Assembly: GCF_014201115.1 (NCBI RefSeq) | Contig: NZ_JACHDO010000001.1 | Span: 7,440,001 to 7,504,000, forward strand | Reading direction: 5' to 3' | DNA from: Nocardiopsis metallicus | GTDB lineage: Bacteria; Actinomycetota; Actinomycetes; Streptosporangiales; Streptosporangiaceae | Length of the DNA stretch: 64,000 bases | Shown: positions 37,641 through 46,833 of the stretch, piece after piece | Layout of the letters: every line of letters starts with the position of its first letter | How positions within the stretch are numbered: the first letter of the stretch is position 1 | Translations under genes and position numbers: made by a program | The notes under the pieces: generated by a model | Told to the model about the DNA's origin: nothing | Databases searched by the model: none | The model's input: the letters and a program-made list of their open reading frames with translations, nothing else

Positions 37641-39349
37641 GCACCCGGCATGCTCAGCGGACCGCCGACGGGCAGGCCCATCCGGACCGCCAGGTGTTCC
37701 AGCGGGCCCCAGGCGCTCAGCACGGTCTGCGGCTCGGACGAGGCCAGGTCCTCACTGGACTCGTGCTGGCGGAACCGGTCCAGCGGGTGCGGGCGCGGGA
37801 AGGCACGCACCGGCAGCGCCCCGGCCCCGGCCTTGGCCCGGGCCAGCCGTACGGCCGTCTCGACCCCGCCCAGTTCGTCGACCAGCCCGCGCTCCTGGGC
37901 GTCGGCCCCGGTCCAGATCCGGCCCTTGGCGACCTCGTGGATCTCGTCCCAGGTCCGCCCGCGGGCGGCCGCGACCTTGGTCACGAAGTCGTCGTAGATG
38001 GTGTCCAGGAGCAGGTTGATCCGCTCCCACTCGGACTCGCTGAACCCCTGCTCGGGGTCGAACATGCCCGCGTGCGCGCCCTCGCTCACCGAGTCCGAGG
38101 TGATCCCGAACCGCTTCTTGAGCTCGCCCAGGACCGGCTTGCCGGTGAGCACGCCGATGGACCCGGTGATGGTGGCGGGCTGGGCCACGATCGCGTCCGA
38201 ACCCAGGGCGACGTAGTAGCCGCCGGACCCGGCGACGTCGCCCATGGTCGTGATGACCGGCTTGCCCGCCTCGCGGGTCAGCTGGCTCTCGCGGCGGATC
38301 AGGTCCGAGGCGATGGCCGAGCCGCCGCCGCTGTCCACCCGGAACACCACGGCCCGGACCCGGGGGTCCTGGCGGGCGGCGCGGAAGGCGGCGCAGACGG
38401 TGTCCGAACCCATCACCGCGCCGCCCAGCGGCGAGCGGCGGCTCTTGCCCAGGGTGATGCCGCCGCTGGCGGAGATGAGGGCGATGTGCTCGCCGCCGCC
38501 GGCGAACTTCGGCTTGGGCGCGCGGGCGTGCTTGCGGTGGTAGCGGGTGACGAACTGCAGTCCGGGCTCGGGGGAGGCCTCGCCCTTGTCGCGCACCTCC
38601 TTGGTGAGCTCGGCGTAGACCTCGTCCCGGTAGGCGAGCTGGTCGACCAGCCCGGCGTCCAGAGCCTCCCGGGCCAGGATCGGGGCGGTGTCGATGAGTT
38701 CGCGTACCCGCTCCTCGGTGAGGTCGCGGCTCTTGGCGACCGCCGTGACGATCTGGTCGTTCATGGACTGCACGATCCGGCCCATCGCCTCGCGGTGGGC
38801 CGGTGTGTACTCGGTCTGGGTGTACTGGTTGATCGCGTTCTTGTACTCGTGGCGCGCCCCGGCCTCGAACTTCACGTCGAGCTTGTCCAGGGCGCCCTTG
38901 AGGAAGGTGGTGCGCGACCTCAGGCCGCTCAGGCCCACCAGGCCGGTGGGCGAAAGAACGATCCGTGAGAAGGCGGTGGCCAGGTAGTAGGGGAGGTTGC
39001 CGTCTCCGGCCTCTCCGTAGGTGTCCGCCCAGGCCACGGCGGTCCTGCCGGTCGCGCGGAAATCGGCGACAGTGTCGCGCAGCTCCTGGATCTTGGCGAT
39101 ACCCAGGGCACGGGCGTCCACGCGCACGATGAGCGCGCCCACCTCGGGGTCGCGGGCGCCGCGGCGGATTCCCTCCAGTACTTCCAGGTACTGCTGTTTG
39201 CGGCGGTTCATGATCTGGCTGAGGGGGTCGCCCGGTGAATCGTCGGCCACACCCTCCGTCAGGTCGAGTTCCAGCACCAACGGGCCCCGGGGCCTGGGGC
39301 CGAACCGGTTGAGGGACAAGGGCTCAGTGATCTTCGCGAGGTCCACCAT
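37625..39349 (-). CDS. sppA: Signal peptide peptidase SppA (67K type)
   Basis: 574 residues with two tandem ClpP-like domains. The N-terminal half carries the general-base Lys in ARHEYKNAINQYT; the C-terminal half carries the nucleophilic Ser in MGDVAGSGGYYVALGSD, with VDSGGGSAIASD and ITGSIGVLTGKP as family segments. No membrane helix is obvious at the N-terminus, so it may be peripheral or cytoplasmic. It degrades cleaved signal peptides and other membrane peptides. The chosen ATG gives MVDLAKITEPLSLNRF; the frame continues upstream without homology. Confidence 0.93.
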   Translation of the reverse strand: MVDLAKITEPLSLNRFGPRPRGPLVLELDLTEGVADDSPGDPLSQIMNRRKQQYLEVLEGIRRGARDPEVGALIVRVDARALGIAKIQELRDTVADFRATGRTAVAWADTYGEAGDGNLPYYLATAFSRIVLSPTGLVGLSGLRSRTTFLKGALDKLDVKFEAGARHEYKNAINQYTQTEYTPAHREAMGRIVQSMNDQIVTAVAKSRDLTEERVRELIDTAPILAREALDAGLVDQLAYRDEVYAELTKEVRDKGEASPEPGLQFVTRYHRKHARAPKPKFAGGGEHIALISASGGITLGKSRRSPLGGAVMGSDTVCAAFRAARQDPRVRAVVFRVDSGGGSAIASDLIRRESQLTREAGKPVITTMGDVAGSGGYYVALGSDAIVAQPATITGSIGVLTGKPVLGELKKRFGITSDSVSEGAHAGMFDPEQGFSESEWERINLLLDTIYDDFVTKVAAARGRTWDEIHEVAKGRIWTGADAQERGLVDELGGVETAVRLARAKAGAGALPVRAFPRPHPLDRFRQHESSEDLASSEPQTVLSAWGPLEHLAVRMGLPVGGPLSMPGAWEIR

Positions 39350-39473
39350 GGGCCCAGGGTAGTGGCGGCGGTTCCCCGGTGCGGCGGGTGTGTCGGGGGC
39401 GCTATGGTCGACTGTGCTCCGATCTGTCAGACGCGTGGTCGGGGCAGACCTGTAGAGAAGGGCGGAACGATCC

Positions 39474-40154
39474 ATGGCGCGCACGACGGGCGAGGTCCGG
39501 CACCGGGCGGGAAGTGGTCGTGTTCTCGCGGTGAGTGCTGTGGCCCTGCTGGCGCTGAGCGCCTGCGCCGGTGAGTCGGCCGGCGAGATCGAACTGGAGC
39601 GCGGCGAGAGCGGCATGATGCCCGCGATCGAGCCGCCCGGCCCCGAGGGTTTCGACAGCGCCGAGGTCGGCGGGGTGAGCATCGACGCCCCCGACGGCTG
39701 GGAGGTCCAGAACGAGGGCGGTCAGCTGTGCATGACCCCGCCCGGTCAGAGCGCCTGCGCCTACGGTTCGGTCCAGCTGGTCCCCAAACAGGCGGCCAAC
39801 CACCCGCAGGACTGGCCGAAGAAGGGCGACGCCTTCTACGACGACGACGGCTGGGCGGACAACACCGACAGCTGCCGCAGCCTCAACACCGCCGCCTCGG
39901 GCAACATCGGGGTGGACAAGGCCACGCTCACCAGTGACCACGGACAGATCTTCGAGCACGCGGACGGCCTCAAGTCCCACCACTCGGTCTGGTCGGTCAC
40001 CTGCGACAACGACGACACCTTCGAGGTGCGCATGTGGTTCCTGCCCGAGAGCGACGTGATGCTCTACGTGTGGTCCGCGGACGCCCAGTACAGCGCCGTC
40101 TACGACGAGATCGCCGCGTCCATGGACACCACCGAGTACCGCAACGCGTCCTAG
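39474..40154 (+). CDS. Putative lipoprotein
   Basis: 226 residues. Signal peptide with lipobox ALLALSAC, lipidated Cys31. The mature part has four further cysteines (CMTPPGQSAC, DSC, TCDND), which could form two disulfides outside the cell, and Trp/Asp-rich segments. I do not recognise the family. It is monocistronic, divergent from sppA. Confidence 0.8.
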   Translation: MARTTGEVRHRAGSGRVLAVSAVALLALSACAGESAGEIELERGESGMMPAIEPPGPEGFDSAEVGGVSIDAPDGWEVQNEGGQLCMTPPGQSACAYGSVQLVPKQAANHPQDWPKKGDAFYDDDGWADNTDSCRSLNTAASGNIGVDKATLTSDHGQIFEHADGLKSHHSVWSVTCDNDDTFEVRMWFLPESDVMLYVWSADAQYSAVYDEIAASMDTTEYRNAS

Positions 40155-40341
40155 CGCTCCGGTCCTGCGTCCGTCCCGGTGTTCCGGCCCTCCCCGGTGC
40201 CCGACCGGGAATTCCATTCTGTTCCGACATCACCTGACAAACTCCGTCAAAACCCCTGTGGATTACTGGAACCGAGTGTCCCCGCGGTGCTTTGAGGCCA
40301 TAGGCTCGTAACCGGTCAAGCAGTCAACGGAACTTGATGGG

Positions 40342-41706
40342 GTGCATGCGCTGGTGACCACCATGGAAACGTCGGGTCGGGTCGAACAGTACGAACTGGA
40401 CAACGGACTGCGTCTGGTGACGGCTCCGGCCTCCACCGGCCAGGTCGCCTCGGTCAACCTCTGGTACGGGGTCGGGTCCCGACACGAGGTGCCCGGCCGC
40501 ACCGGGTTCGCGCACCTCTTCGAACACCTGATGTTCCAGGGCAGCGGCAACGTCGCCAAGGGCGAGCACTTCGACGTGGTCGAGCGGCTGGGCGGGGACA
40601 TCAACGCCTCCACCTCCACCGACCGGACCAACTACTTCGAGACGGTCCCCACGCACGCCCTGGACTCCATCCTGTGGCTCGAGGCTGACCGCCTGGCGAC
40701 CCTGCGCGAGGGCATGACCCAGGAGGTCCTGGACAACCAGCGCGACGTGGTCAAGAACGAGCGCCGCCAGCGCTACGACAACCAGCCCTACGGCACGGCC
40801 CTGGAACGCATCCTGCGCCTGGCCTACCCCGAGGGCCACCCCTACCACCACTCCACGATCGGCTCCATGGCCGACCTTGACGCCGCCGACCTGGACTACG
40901 TCAAGTCCTTCCACAAGGCGCACTACGGCCCGGACAACTGCGTCCTGACCATCGTCAGCGACCTGGAGTCCGCGGACGTCCTGGCGCGGGTCGAGAAGTA
41001 CTTCGGCGCCATCCCCGCCCGCGACTTCATCCCCGAGACCCCCGACCCCACCCTGCGCGCCCCGCTGGGCGGTCCGGTGCGGGACTCGGTCTCCGAGACG
41101 GTCCCGGCCGCAGGGGTGTTCATCGGCTTCCGCGTCCCCGCCTACGGTGAGCGCGGGCACGACGTCGCGCAGCTGGCGGCGGCCGTCCTCGGCCAGGGGC
41201 AGGGCAGCCGCCTGTACCGCTCCCTGGTCGTGGACCGGCCCATCGCCGCCGACGACGGCGGCGGCTCCGCCGACATCCTGCCCTTCCGCTACACCGACAG
41301 CCTGCTGCTGGTGAACATGCTCGCCCGCGAGGGCGTGGCCGGTGACGTCCTGGAGCAGGCCATCCGCGAGGAGGTCGCCAAGCTCGCCTCCGGGATCACC
41401 GACGAGGAACTGGACCGGGCCCGCGCCGTGCTGGAGCGCGAGCACCTCCACTCCATCGCCAGCCCCTCCGGGCTGGCCGACTCCATCGGCAGCTGCACCC
41501 AGCTGCTCGGCGACCCCGAGCTCGCCTACACCTGGCCCGAGCGCTGGGCGGACGTCACCGCCGAGGAGGTGCGGGCCGCGGCCGAGCGCCTGCTGGTCGA
41601 CGACAACATGCTGGTCGTGCGGTTCGACCCCGAGTCCGAGTCCGCCGCCGAGACGCTCGAGGTGGAAGCCGAGGCCGACGCCGCGGCCGACGCACCGCGG
41701 GGATAG
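40342..41706 (+). CDS. M16-family zinc protease, catalytic subunit
   Basis: 454 residues from GTG 40342; ATG 40363 is an alternative. The inverted zinc motif HLFEH (58-62) and the downstream Glu region (NERRQRYDNQPYG) are intact, as in processing-peptidase and PqqF-like proteases. YTDSLLLVNM and related C-terminal elements follow. The neighbour at 41796 is an M16 protein without the zinc motif, so the two likely form an active/inactive heterodimer acting in the cytoplasm (no signal peptide). Confidence 0.92.
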   Translation: MHALVTTMETSGRVEQYELDNGLRLVTAPASTGQVASVNLWYGVGSRHEVPGRTGFAHLFEHLMFQGSGNVAKGEHFDVVERLGGDINASTSTDRTNYFETVPTHALDSILWLEADRLATLREGMTQEVLDNQRDVVKNERRQRYDNQPYGTALERILRLAYPEGHPYHHSTIGSMADLDAADLDYVKSFHKAHYGPDNCVLTIVSDLESADVLARVEKYFGAIPARDFIPETPDPTLRAPLGGPVRDSVSETVPAAGVFIGFRVPAYGERGHDVAQLAAAVLGQGQGSRLYRSLVVDRPIAADDGGGSADILPFRYTDSLLLVNMLAREGVAGDVLEQAIREEVAKLASGITDEELDRARAVLEREHLHSIASPSGLADSIGSCTQLLGDPELAYTWPERWADVTAEEVRAAAERLLVDDNMLVVRFDPESESAAETLEVEAEADAAADAPRG

Positions 41707-41795
41707 CCGCCGAACCGGCCCCACCGTCCCGCAGGCGCAACCGCCCCTCAGGCGTCACCGCCCGTTCCCGCCAAGCGCAGAAAGAGCCGCAGAGC

Positions 41796-43142
41796 ATGCA
41801 GCAGACCCGCCCGGACCTCGGCGCCCCCGCGTCCTTCACCTTTCCCAAGCCGCAGCGCGTCAGCGTCGGCGGCGGCACCGTCGTCGCCATCGACGTGCCC
41901 GGCCAGCAGCTGGCCTCCCTCCGCCTCGTGCACCCCTTCGGTGGTGCCGTCGAGCCGCTCGACGCCATGGGCGTCAGCGCCCTGACCAGCGAGGCCCTGG
42001 AAGACGGCCCCGACGGCAACAGCTCCCTGGCCCCGGCCCTGGAGCGCTACGGCGCCGAGTGGATCTCCCGCGTCAACTGGGACGGTTTCATCACCGGCCT
42101 GGACGCGCCCACCAGCCGCCTCGGCGACGCCGTCCACCTGTTCGCCGACGCCGTGCGCCGCCCCGCCCTGACCGCCGACGACGTCGTGCGCCGCCGCGAC
42201 CAGCTCCTGGAGCGCTTCTGGCTGGACGCCTCCTCGGCCTCCACCCTGGCCATGCGCAGCCTCGGCGGCCAGCTGTTCACCGGCCGCTACGCCACGCCCC
42301 TGGCCGGCGGCCCGGTCAAGCTGGCCGACATCACCCCCGAGACCGTCGCCCGCTTCCACGCCGACTCGATCGCCTCGGTCGCCGGCACCCTCGTGGTCGT
42401 CGGCGACCTGGCCAACGTCGACCTCGAGGAACTGGGCCGGATCGTCTTCGGTGACGCCGCGCCCACGCCCGAACGGCAGGTCAACGCGCCCGCCCCGCCG
42501 CCCGGCGAACTGCCCCGCGTACTGATCGTGGACCGCCCCGGCTCGGTCCAGTCGGCCCTGGTCATCGCGCACCGCGCCCCCTCGCGCTCGCAGGTGGACC
42601 TGCCGCGCGCCGAGGGTGTCAGCGACGTCCTGGGCGGGATGTTCACCTCCCGCCTCAACATGGAGCTGCGCGAGCGCCTGGGCTACACCTACGGTGCCGG
42701 GAGCCGCTTCGACCTGCGCCGCGACAGCGGGGTGTTCTTCATGAGCACTCAGGTGGAGGCCGGTACCACCGCGCACTCGGTCACCTCCTCCCTGGAGCAG
42801 ATCAACAAGCTGCGCGACGAGGGCGTCACCGAGGACGAGCTCGCCTCGGTCCGCGAGTCCAACACCGTGGGCCTGCCGGTCACCTACTCGACCGCCCGGG
42901 CCATGGCCGGGGCGCTGGTCGACATGGTGGTGCACGACCTGCCCGACGACTACGTGGACCGCAACCGGGCCGGGTACGAGAAACTCACCGCCGAGGACCT
43001 GAACGGCGCCGCGGTCGAGTACCTTCGACCGGAGGAGGCCGTCGTGGTGGTGGTCGGCGACGCCGACAGCCTGCGCGAACCACTCGCCAAGACCGAGGTC
43101 GGCCCGGTCGAGGTGCGCTCTCCCGAGTCCCTCTGGAGCTGA
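41796..43142 (+). CDS. M16-family protein, non-catalytic partner
   Basis: 448 residues. It lacks HXXEH but keeps the C-terminal substrate-binding R/Y pair region SRLNMELRERLGYTYGAGS. This combination marks the non-catalytic subunit of two-gene M16B proteases. It follows the catalytic gene by 89 bp and is followed by a strong terminator. Confidence 0.9.
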   Translation: MQQTRPDLGAPASFTFPKPQRVSVGGGTVVAIDVPGQQLASLRLVHPFGGAVEPLDAMGVSALTSEALEDGPDGNSSLAPALERYGAEWISRVNWDGFITGLDAPTSRLGDAVHLFADAVRRPALTADDVVRRRDQLLERFWLDASSASTLAMRSLGGQLFTGRYATPLAGGPVKLADITPETVARFHADSIASVAGTLVVVGDLANVDLEELGRIVFGDAAPTPERQVNAPAPPPGELPRVLIVDRPGSVQSALVIAHRAPSRSQVDLPRAEGVSDVLGGMFTSRLNMELRERLGYTYGAGSRFDLRRDSGVFFMSTQVEAGTTAHSVTSSLEQINKLRDEGVTEDELASVRESNTVGLPVTYSTARAMAGALVDMVVHDLPDDYVDRNRAGYEKLTAEDLNGAAVEYLRPEEAVVVVVGDADSLREPLAKTEVGPVEVRSPESLWS

Positions 43143-43149
43143 CCGCCAG

Positions 43150-43187
43150 GGGTTTCGTGCACGCGCCGAGGCACGTGCACGAAACCC
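43150..43187 (+). terminator. Terminator of the M16 protease pair
   Basis: GGGTTTCGTGCAC (43150-43162) pairs perfectly with GTGCACGAAACCC (43175-43187) around a 12-nt loop, 8 bp after the stop. Confidence 0.88.
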
Positions 43188-43389
43188 GGTTCAGGTCAAG
43201 GATTGGCAAGGGAGAGCCTTGTCACGGCATGTGTGGCTCTCCCTCGGACATAACGAAACCGAACCTATGTGTCAGCCATCAGGCAACCACCAGCGTGGAC
43301 ATTGCGTCATGCTGGTATAACGAGTGATCCGTGCACCTACGTGGTGACAGCGACCGCAATGCTCCGCAGGAGGCCACCATGGCCGGTGA

Positions 43390-44661
43390 ATGGACCCGTG
43401 GATAACCGTGTCCTCCCTAGAAAACCCCCACACGCAGCGGCCCCAGACGTCGCCCGATTCCGCGCGTCCAGAGGCGTCCGTGGCTGAGCCGGAGGCTGGC
43501 GGGCGGCTGCTGATGGGTCGCTACCAGCTGACCTCCGAGATCGCCCGCGGCGGTGTCGGCACCGTCTGGCGCGCCATGGACCTGGTCATCAAGCGCGAGG
43601 TCGCGGTCAAGGAGCTCCGCCTGCCCGCTGACCTGAGCCGCGCCGAGCGCGAGTCGCTGGTCCAGCGCACCACCCGCGAGGCCCGGGTCGCCGGGCGCCT
43701 CACCCACCCCAGCCTGGTCACCGTGCTGGACGTCGTGGACGAGGACGAGCGGCCGTGGATCGTCATGGAACTGCTGGAGGCCTCCACCCTGGAGGAGATC
43801 ATCCAGGTCGGTGGCCCGCTGCCCTATCAGCGGGTGGCCGAGATCGGGCTGAACCTGATCGACGCGCTCAAGGTCGCGCACGGCGAGGGCATCGTCCACC
43901 GAGACGTCAAACCGGACAACGTGATGATCAGCGAGGCCGGACGGGTGGTGCTGACCGACTTCGGACTGGCCGCCTGGAACGGCGAGTCCGCGCTGAGCTC
44001 CTCCGGGCGCATCATCGGCTCACCCGCCTACATCCCTCCGGAGCGCGCCAAGGCGGGCCCGGTAGGACCCGAGTCCGACATCTGGTCCCTGGGCGCCACC
44101 CTGTACGCCGCCGTCGAGGGCTACCCGCCCTACGACCGCAAGGGCTACATCAAGATCCTGCGCCAGGAACAGCTGGACGAGCCGAAGGCGGCCGCCAACG
44201 CCGGTCCGCTCGCACCGGTGCTGGCCGGGATGTTGCGGGTCGAGCCCGGTGAGCGGCTGAGCGCGGAGAACGCCGCCAAGATGCTGCGCATCGCCGCCCT
44301 GGCCCCCTGGGCCCCGGAGAAGTCCGCCCCCGGCGAGACCCCGGTCGGCGGACCCGACGGCGCCGTGGCGGGTCCCGCCGCGGCCGAGGGCGAGCAGACC
44401 GAGGAGCGCGAGTCCGCCCGGGAGCACTTCCGCGCGGGCGCGCACGCCCTGGCCGAGTCCATCAGCGAACGGCTGCGGCACAGCCCGGAGACGATGAACT
44501 CGATCATGCTGTCCATCCGCGAGTCCTCCGAGACGCTGGGCCTGACCAAGTCGGGCAAGCACTCCGACCGCAGCCACCTCACCCGGGCCGCGGCCGTGGG
44601 GCTGGGCATCATCGCCCTGCTGGCCCTGGTCATGTGGGCGCTCTTCGGTCTGGAGACATAG
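43390..44661 (+). CDS. Serine/threonine protein kinase, tail-anchored
   Basis: 423 residues from ATG 43390; in-frame starts up to residue 42 are possible. Kinase domain about 45-310: glycine loop IARGGVGTVW, VAVK with Lys74, HRDVKPDN (170-177) and DFG (190-192), activation segment SSSGRIIGSPAYIPPE. After a Pro/Glu-rich linker and a helical stretch, one C-terminal membrane helix (AAAVGLGIIALLALVMWALFG) ends the protein with almost nothing outside. There is no PASTA or other extracellular sensor, unlike PknB. Terminator at 44676. Confidence 0.92.
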   Translation: MDPWITVSSLENPHTQRPQTSPDSARPEASVAEPEAGGRLLMGRYQLTSEIARGGVGTVWRAMDLVIKREVAVKELRLPADLSRAERESLVQRTTREARVAGRLTHPSLVTVLDVVDEDERPWIVMELLEASTLEEIIQVGGPLPYQRVAEIGLNLIDALKVAHGEGIVHRDVKPDNVMISEAGRVVLTDFGLAAWNGESALSSSGRIIGSPAYIPPERAKAGPVGPESDIWSLGATLYAAVEGYPPYDRKGYIKILRQEQLDEPKAAANAGPLAPVLAGMLRVEPGERLSAENAAKMLRIAALAPWAPEKSAPGETPVGGPDGAVAGPAAAEGEQTEERESAREHFRAGAHALAESISERLRHSPETMNSIMLSIRESSETLGLTKSGKHSDRSHLTRAAAVGLGIIALLALVMWALFGLET

Positions 44662-44675
44662 CTCGGCAAGTAAGA

Positions 44676-44710
44676 AGGGACGACCTCGCACGAACTGCGA
44701 GGTCATCCCT
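44676..44710 (+). terminator. Terminator of the kinase gene
   Basis: AGGGACGACCTCGCA (44676-44690) pairs with TGCGAGGTCATCCCT (44696-44710), one mismatch, followed by TTTCTC. It also lies just beyond the 3' end of the minus-strand tRNA. Confidence 0.88.
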
Positions 44711-44716
44711 TTCTCG

Positions 44717-44791
44717 TGGGGCCGGCGGGATTCGAACCCGCACTGTACAGCACCTAAAGCTGCCGTCTCCTGCCAGTTGGACTACGGCCCC
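44717..44791 (-). tRNA. tRNA with anticodon UAG, class I shape (Leu-like; identity uncertain)
   Basis: 75 nt on the minus strand. Acceptor GGGGCCG/CGGCCCC with A73, anticodon stem GCAGC/GCTGT with loop TTTAGGT (anticodon UAG, G37), five-base variable loop ACAGT, T arm GCGGG-TTCGAAT-CCCGC. All stems pair, and no CCA is encoded. UAG reads the Leu codon CUA, but bacterial tRNA-Leu is class II with a long variable arm, which is absent here. It may be an atypical Leu isoacceptor, a differently charged tRNA or a decayed copy. Confidence 0.85.
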
Positions 44792-44868
44792 GACGGGGCC
44801 ACTCTACCGGGATTCGGGAGACGACCGGTCGTCCGGCCCCGTGGTTACCGGACGACCGATCAACCGGG

Positions 44869-45351
44869 TCAGACTCCCAGTTCCTTCTTGATGCGGTCCA
44901 CGTGGCCGGTGGCCTTCACGTTGTAGAAGGCCTTCTGGACCTTGCCGTCGGCGCCCACGATGACGGTGGAGCGGATGACGCCCTGAACGACGCGGCCGTA
45001 GTTCTTCTTCTCACCGAAGGCCCCGTAGGCGCTCAGGGTGTCCTTGTCGGGGTCGCCGAGCAGGGTGAAGGTCAGGCTCTCCTTCTCCCGGAACCGGGCG
45101 AGCTTCTCGGGCTTGTCCGGGGAGACGCCCAGGACGGTGAATCCCGCGGCGGCGAACTCGGTGAGGTTATCCCGGAAGTCGCAGGCCTGGGTGGTGCACC
45201 CGGGCGTCATGGCGGCCGGGTAGAAGTACAGGACGACGCTCTTGCCGGTGTCGGCCAGCACCTTGCTCAGACTGACGGGCCGACCGTCGGCGTCGTCGAG
45301 GGTGAAGTCGGGTGCCTGGTCGCCGGGCTCGAGGCGGATGGGCTCGCTCAC
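44869..45351 (-). CDS. bcp: Thioredoxin-dependent thiol peroxidase (peroxiredoxin, Bcp/PrxQ)
   Basis: 160 residues. It reduces peroxides with a peroxidatic Cys52 and a resolving Cys57 (PAAMTPGCTTQACDFRD), the atypical two-Cys PrxQ arrangement. APDFTLDDADG at the N-terminus and VIRSTVIVGADGKV are family segments. It is single, downstream of nothing on its strand; the intergenic region 45352-45706 lies upstream. Confidence 0.94.
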   Translation of the reverse strand: MSEPIRLEPGDQAPDFTLDDADGRPVSLSKVLADTGKSVVLYFYPAAMTPGCTTQACDFRDNLTEFAAAGFTVLGVSPDKPEKLARFREKESLTFTLLGDPDKDTLSAYGAFGEKKNYGRVVQGVIRSTVIVGADGKVQKAFYNVKATGHVDRIKKELGV

Positions 45352-45706
45352 GATGCTGTTGTTCCCTCTTGTCTATTCTTGGCGGAACGGCTGTCTGCGG
45401 CTGGCGGACCGGGTGTACCGGTCCGGATGTTCATGGCACACAGTACCGAGTCTCACGTTCTCGCTGCCGGGGGCCGGTTCGTCGGCGCTGGTCGGCGAGG
45501 TGGTGGTTCTTCGGTTGCGATTCCGGTTCGGTTCATCCGCTTTGGGAGTGACCAGCGGTTCGATCACCTATTGTTGACCATGTGCTATAGGTTGGCCGCC
45601 CCCTGGGACATGGCGTAGCGTGCGCGGGCCGCCCGTGACCCGCAGGATGTGTCCGGCGGCCGCCGACCGGGACACATCCGCTTCGCTTTGGGAGTAGTTC
45701 GCCACG
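45352..45706. other. Intergenic region between bcp and a divergent phosphatidyltransferase
   Basis: No gene seen. It should carry both divergent promoters. A 12-bp direct repeat CGCTTTGGGAGT occurs at 45539-45550 and 45684-45695; the second copy supplies a GGGAG that may serve as ribosome-binding site for 45707. Confidence 0.4.
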
Positions 45707-46816
45707 ATGCCTGGATTCACACTCGACGAGGTCAGGGCTCGTACGCTCAAGGAACGCGACTCCTGGCTGACGGTCTACCTCGTGGACCCGATCGCGGTCC
45801 GGCTCGTGCGGCAGATCGCCAACCGGACGTCGATCACCCCCAACCAGTTGACCGTGGTCGCCCTCTTCCTGGGCCTGGGCGCGGCCGTGTGCTTCGCCTT
45901 CGGTTACTGGCAGCTGCTCATCCTCGGTGCCCTGCTGTACTACGTGTGCTTCCTCGTGGACTGCACGGACGGCAAGCTCGCCCGGCTCACCGGCTCCGAA
46001 TCGCTCTTCGGTGCCTGGATGGACTACGTCTCGGACCGCTTCCGGGTCCTGGTGTGCGTGGTCGCCCTGATGGGTGGCCAGTACCGGGAGACCGAGCACG
46101 TGGCGTTCGTCTGGCTGGCGCTGGCCGTGGTCTTCCTGGACATGCTGCGCTATCTGAACGCGCTCCAGGTGTACAAGGTCCGCCGGGAGATGCGGTCGCA
46201 CCTGGCGGCGGCCCTGGAGCGGGCCCGCGCGGCGCTGTCCATGCTGGAGCCTGAGGGCGACGCCAGTGGTGACGCCACCGGTGACGCGACCGGCGGCGGA
46301 CGCCGGACGATGAGCGACGGCGGCGAGCAGGCGGTGCTGCGACACGGCATCGGCGTGCTGGAGCAGATCCTGCGCAGCCAGAACGAGCGGGAGGCGCGCA
46401 ACCAGCGCACCGCGGGCAAGCAGCCGGACCTGACCCTGCCCAAGGTGGACCTGCACCAGGAGTTCCGGACTCGTTTTCCCTGGTACCAGCGGTTCTGGGC
46501 GGCGTTGAACGCCCGCCGGATCCGGACCCACCTGGTCGGCGGGATCGAGTTCCAGATGGCGGTCTTCATGGTCGCCCCGGTCGCCGCGGCTCTCTTCGGT
46601 CCGTGGATTATCGGCTGGATCACGGCGTTTGTCGGCGTTTTGCTGCTCGCCTTCGAGATCGCCATCATCTATAAACTGTGGTTGTCCACGCGGGACTTCT
46701 TCCGTGTGGTCGACGGAATCGATGGCGCGCTGAGATTCTCCGGTCCGTCCGACGGCGCGGAGGAACAGGGTCGGGACACCGGCTCGGACTCGGACTCTCA
46801 GACAACCGTGCGCTAG
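45707..46816 (+). CDS. CDP-alcohol phosphatidyltransferase family protein
   Basis: 369 residues, membrane protein. The catalytic motif DX2DGX2ARX8GX3DX3D is complete at residues 85-110 (Asp85, Asp88, Gly89, Ala92, Arg93, Gly102, Asp106, Asp110). About six membrane helices, interrupted by a long soluble insert (about 160-270) with Asp/Gly repeats (DASGDATGDATGGG). It transfers a phosphoalcohol from a CDP-linked donor to an acceptor alcohol in phospholipid or polar lipid synthesis. The insert and length exceed the usual PgsA-type enzyme, so the product is uncertain. Confidence 0.88.
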   Translation: MPGFTLDEVRARTLKERDSWLTVYLVDPIAVRLVRQIANRTSITPNQLTVVALFLGLGAAVCFAFGYWQLLILGALLYYVCFLVDCTDGKLARLTGSESLFGAWMDYVSDRFRVLVCVVALMGGQYRETEHVAFVWLALAVVFLDMLRYLNALQVYKVRREMRSHLAAALERARAALSMLEPEGDASGDATGDATGGGRRTMSDGGEQAVLRHGIGVLEQILRSQNEREARNQRTAGKQPDLTLPKVDLHQEFRTRFPWYQRFWAALNARRIRTHLVGGIEFQMAVFMVAPVAAALFGPWIIGWITAFVGVLLLAFEIAIIYKLWLSTRDFFRVVDGIDGALRFSGPSDGAEEQGRDTGSDSDSQTTVR

Positions 46817-46833
46817 TGGAGAGAGGCAGCCGA

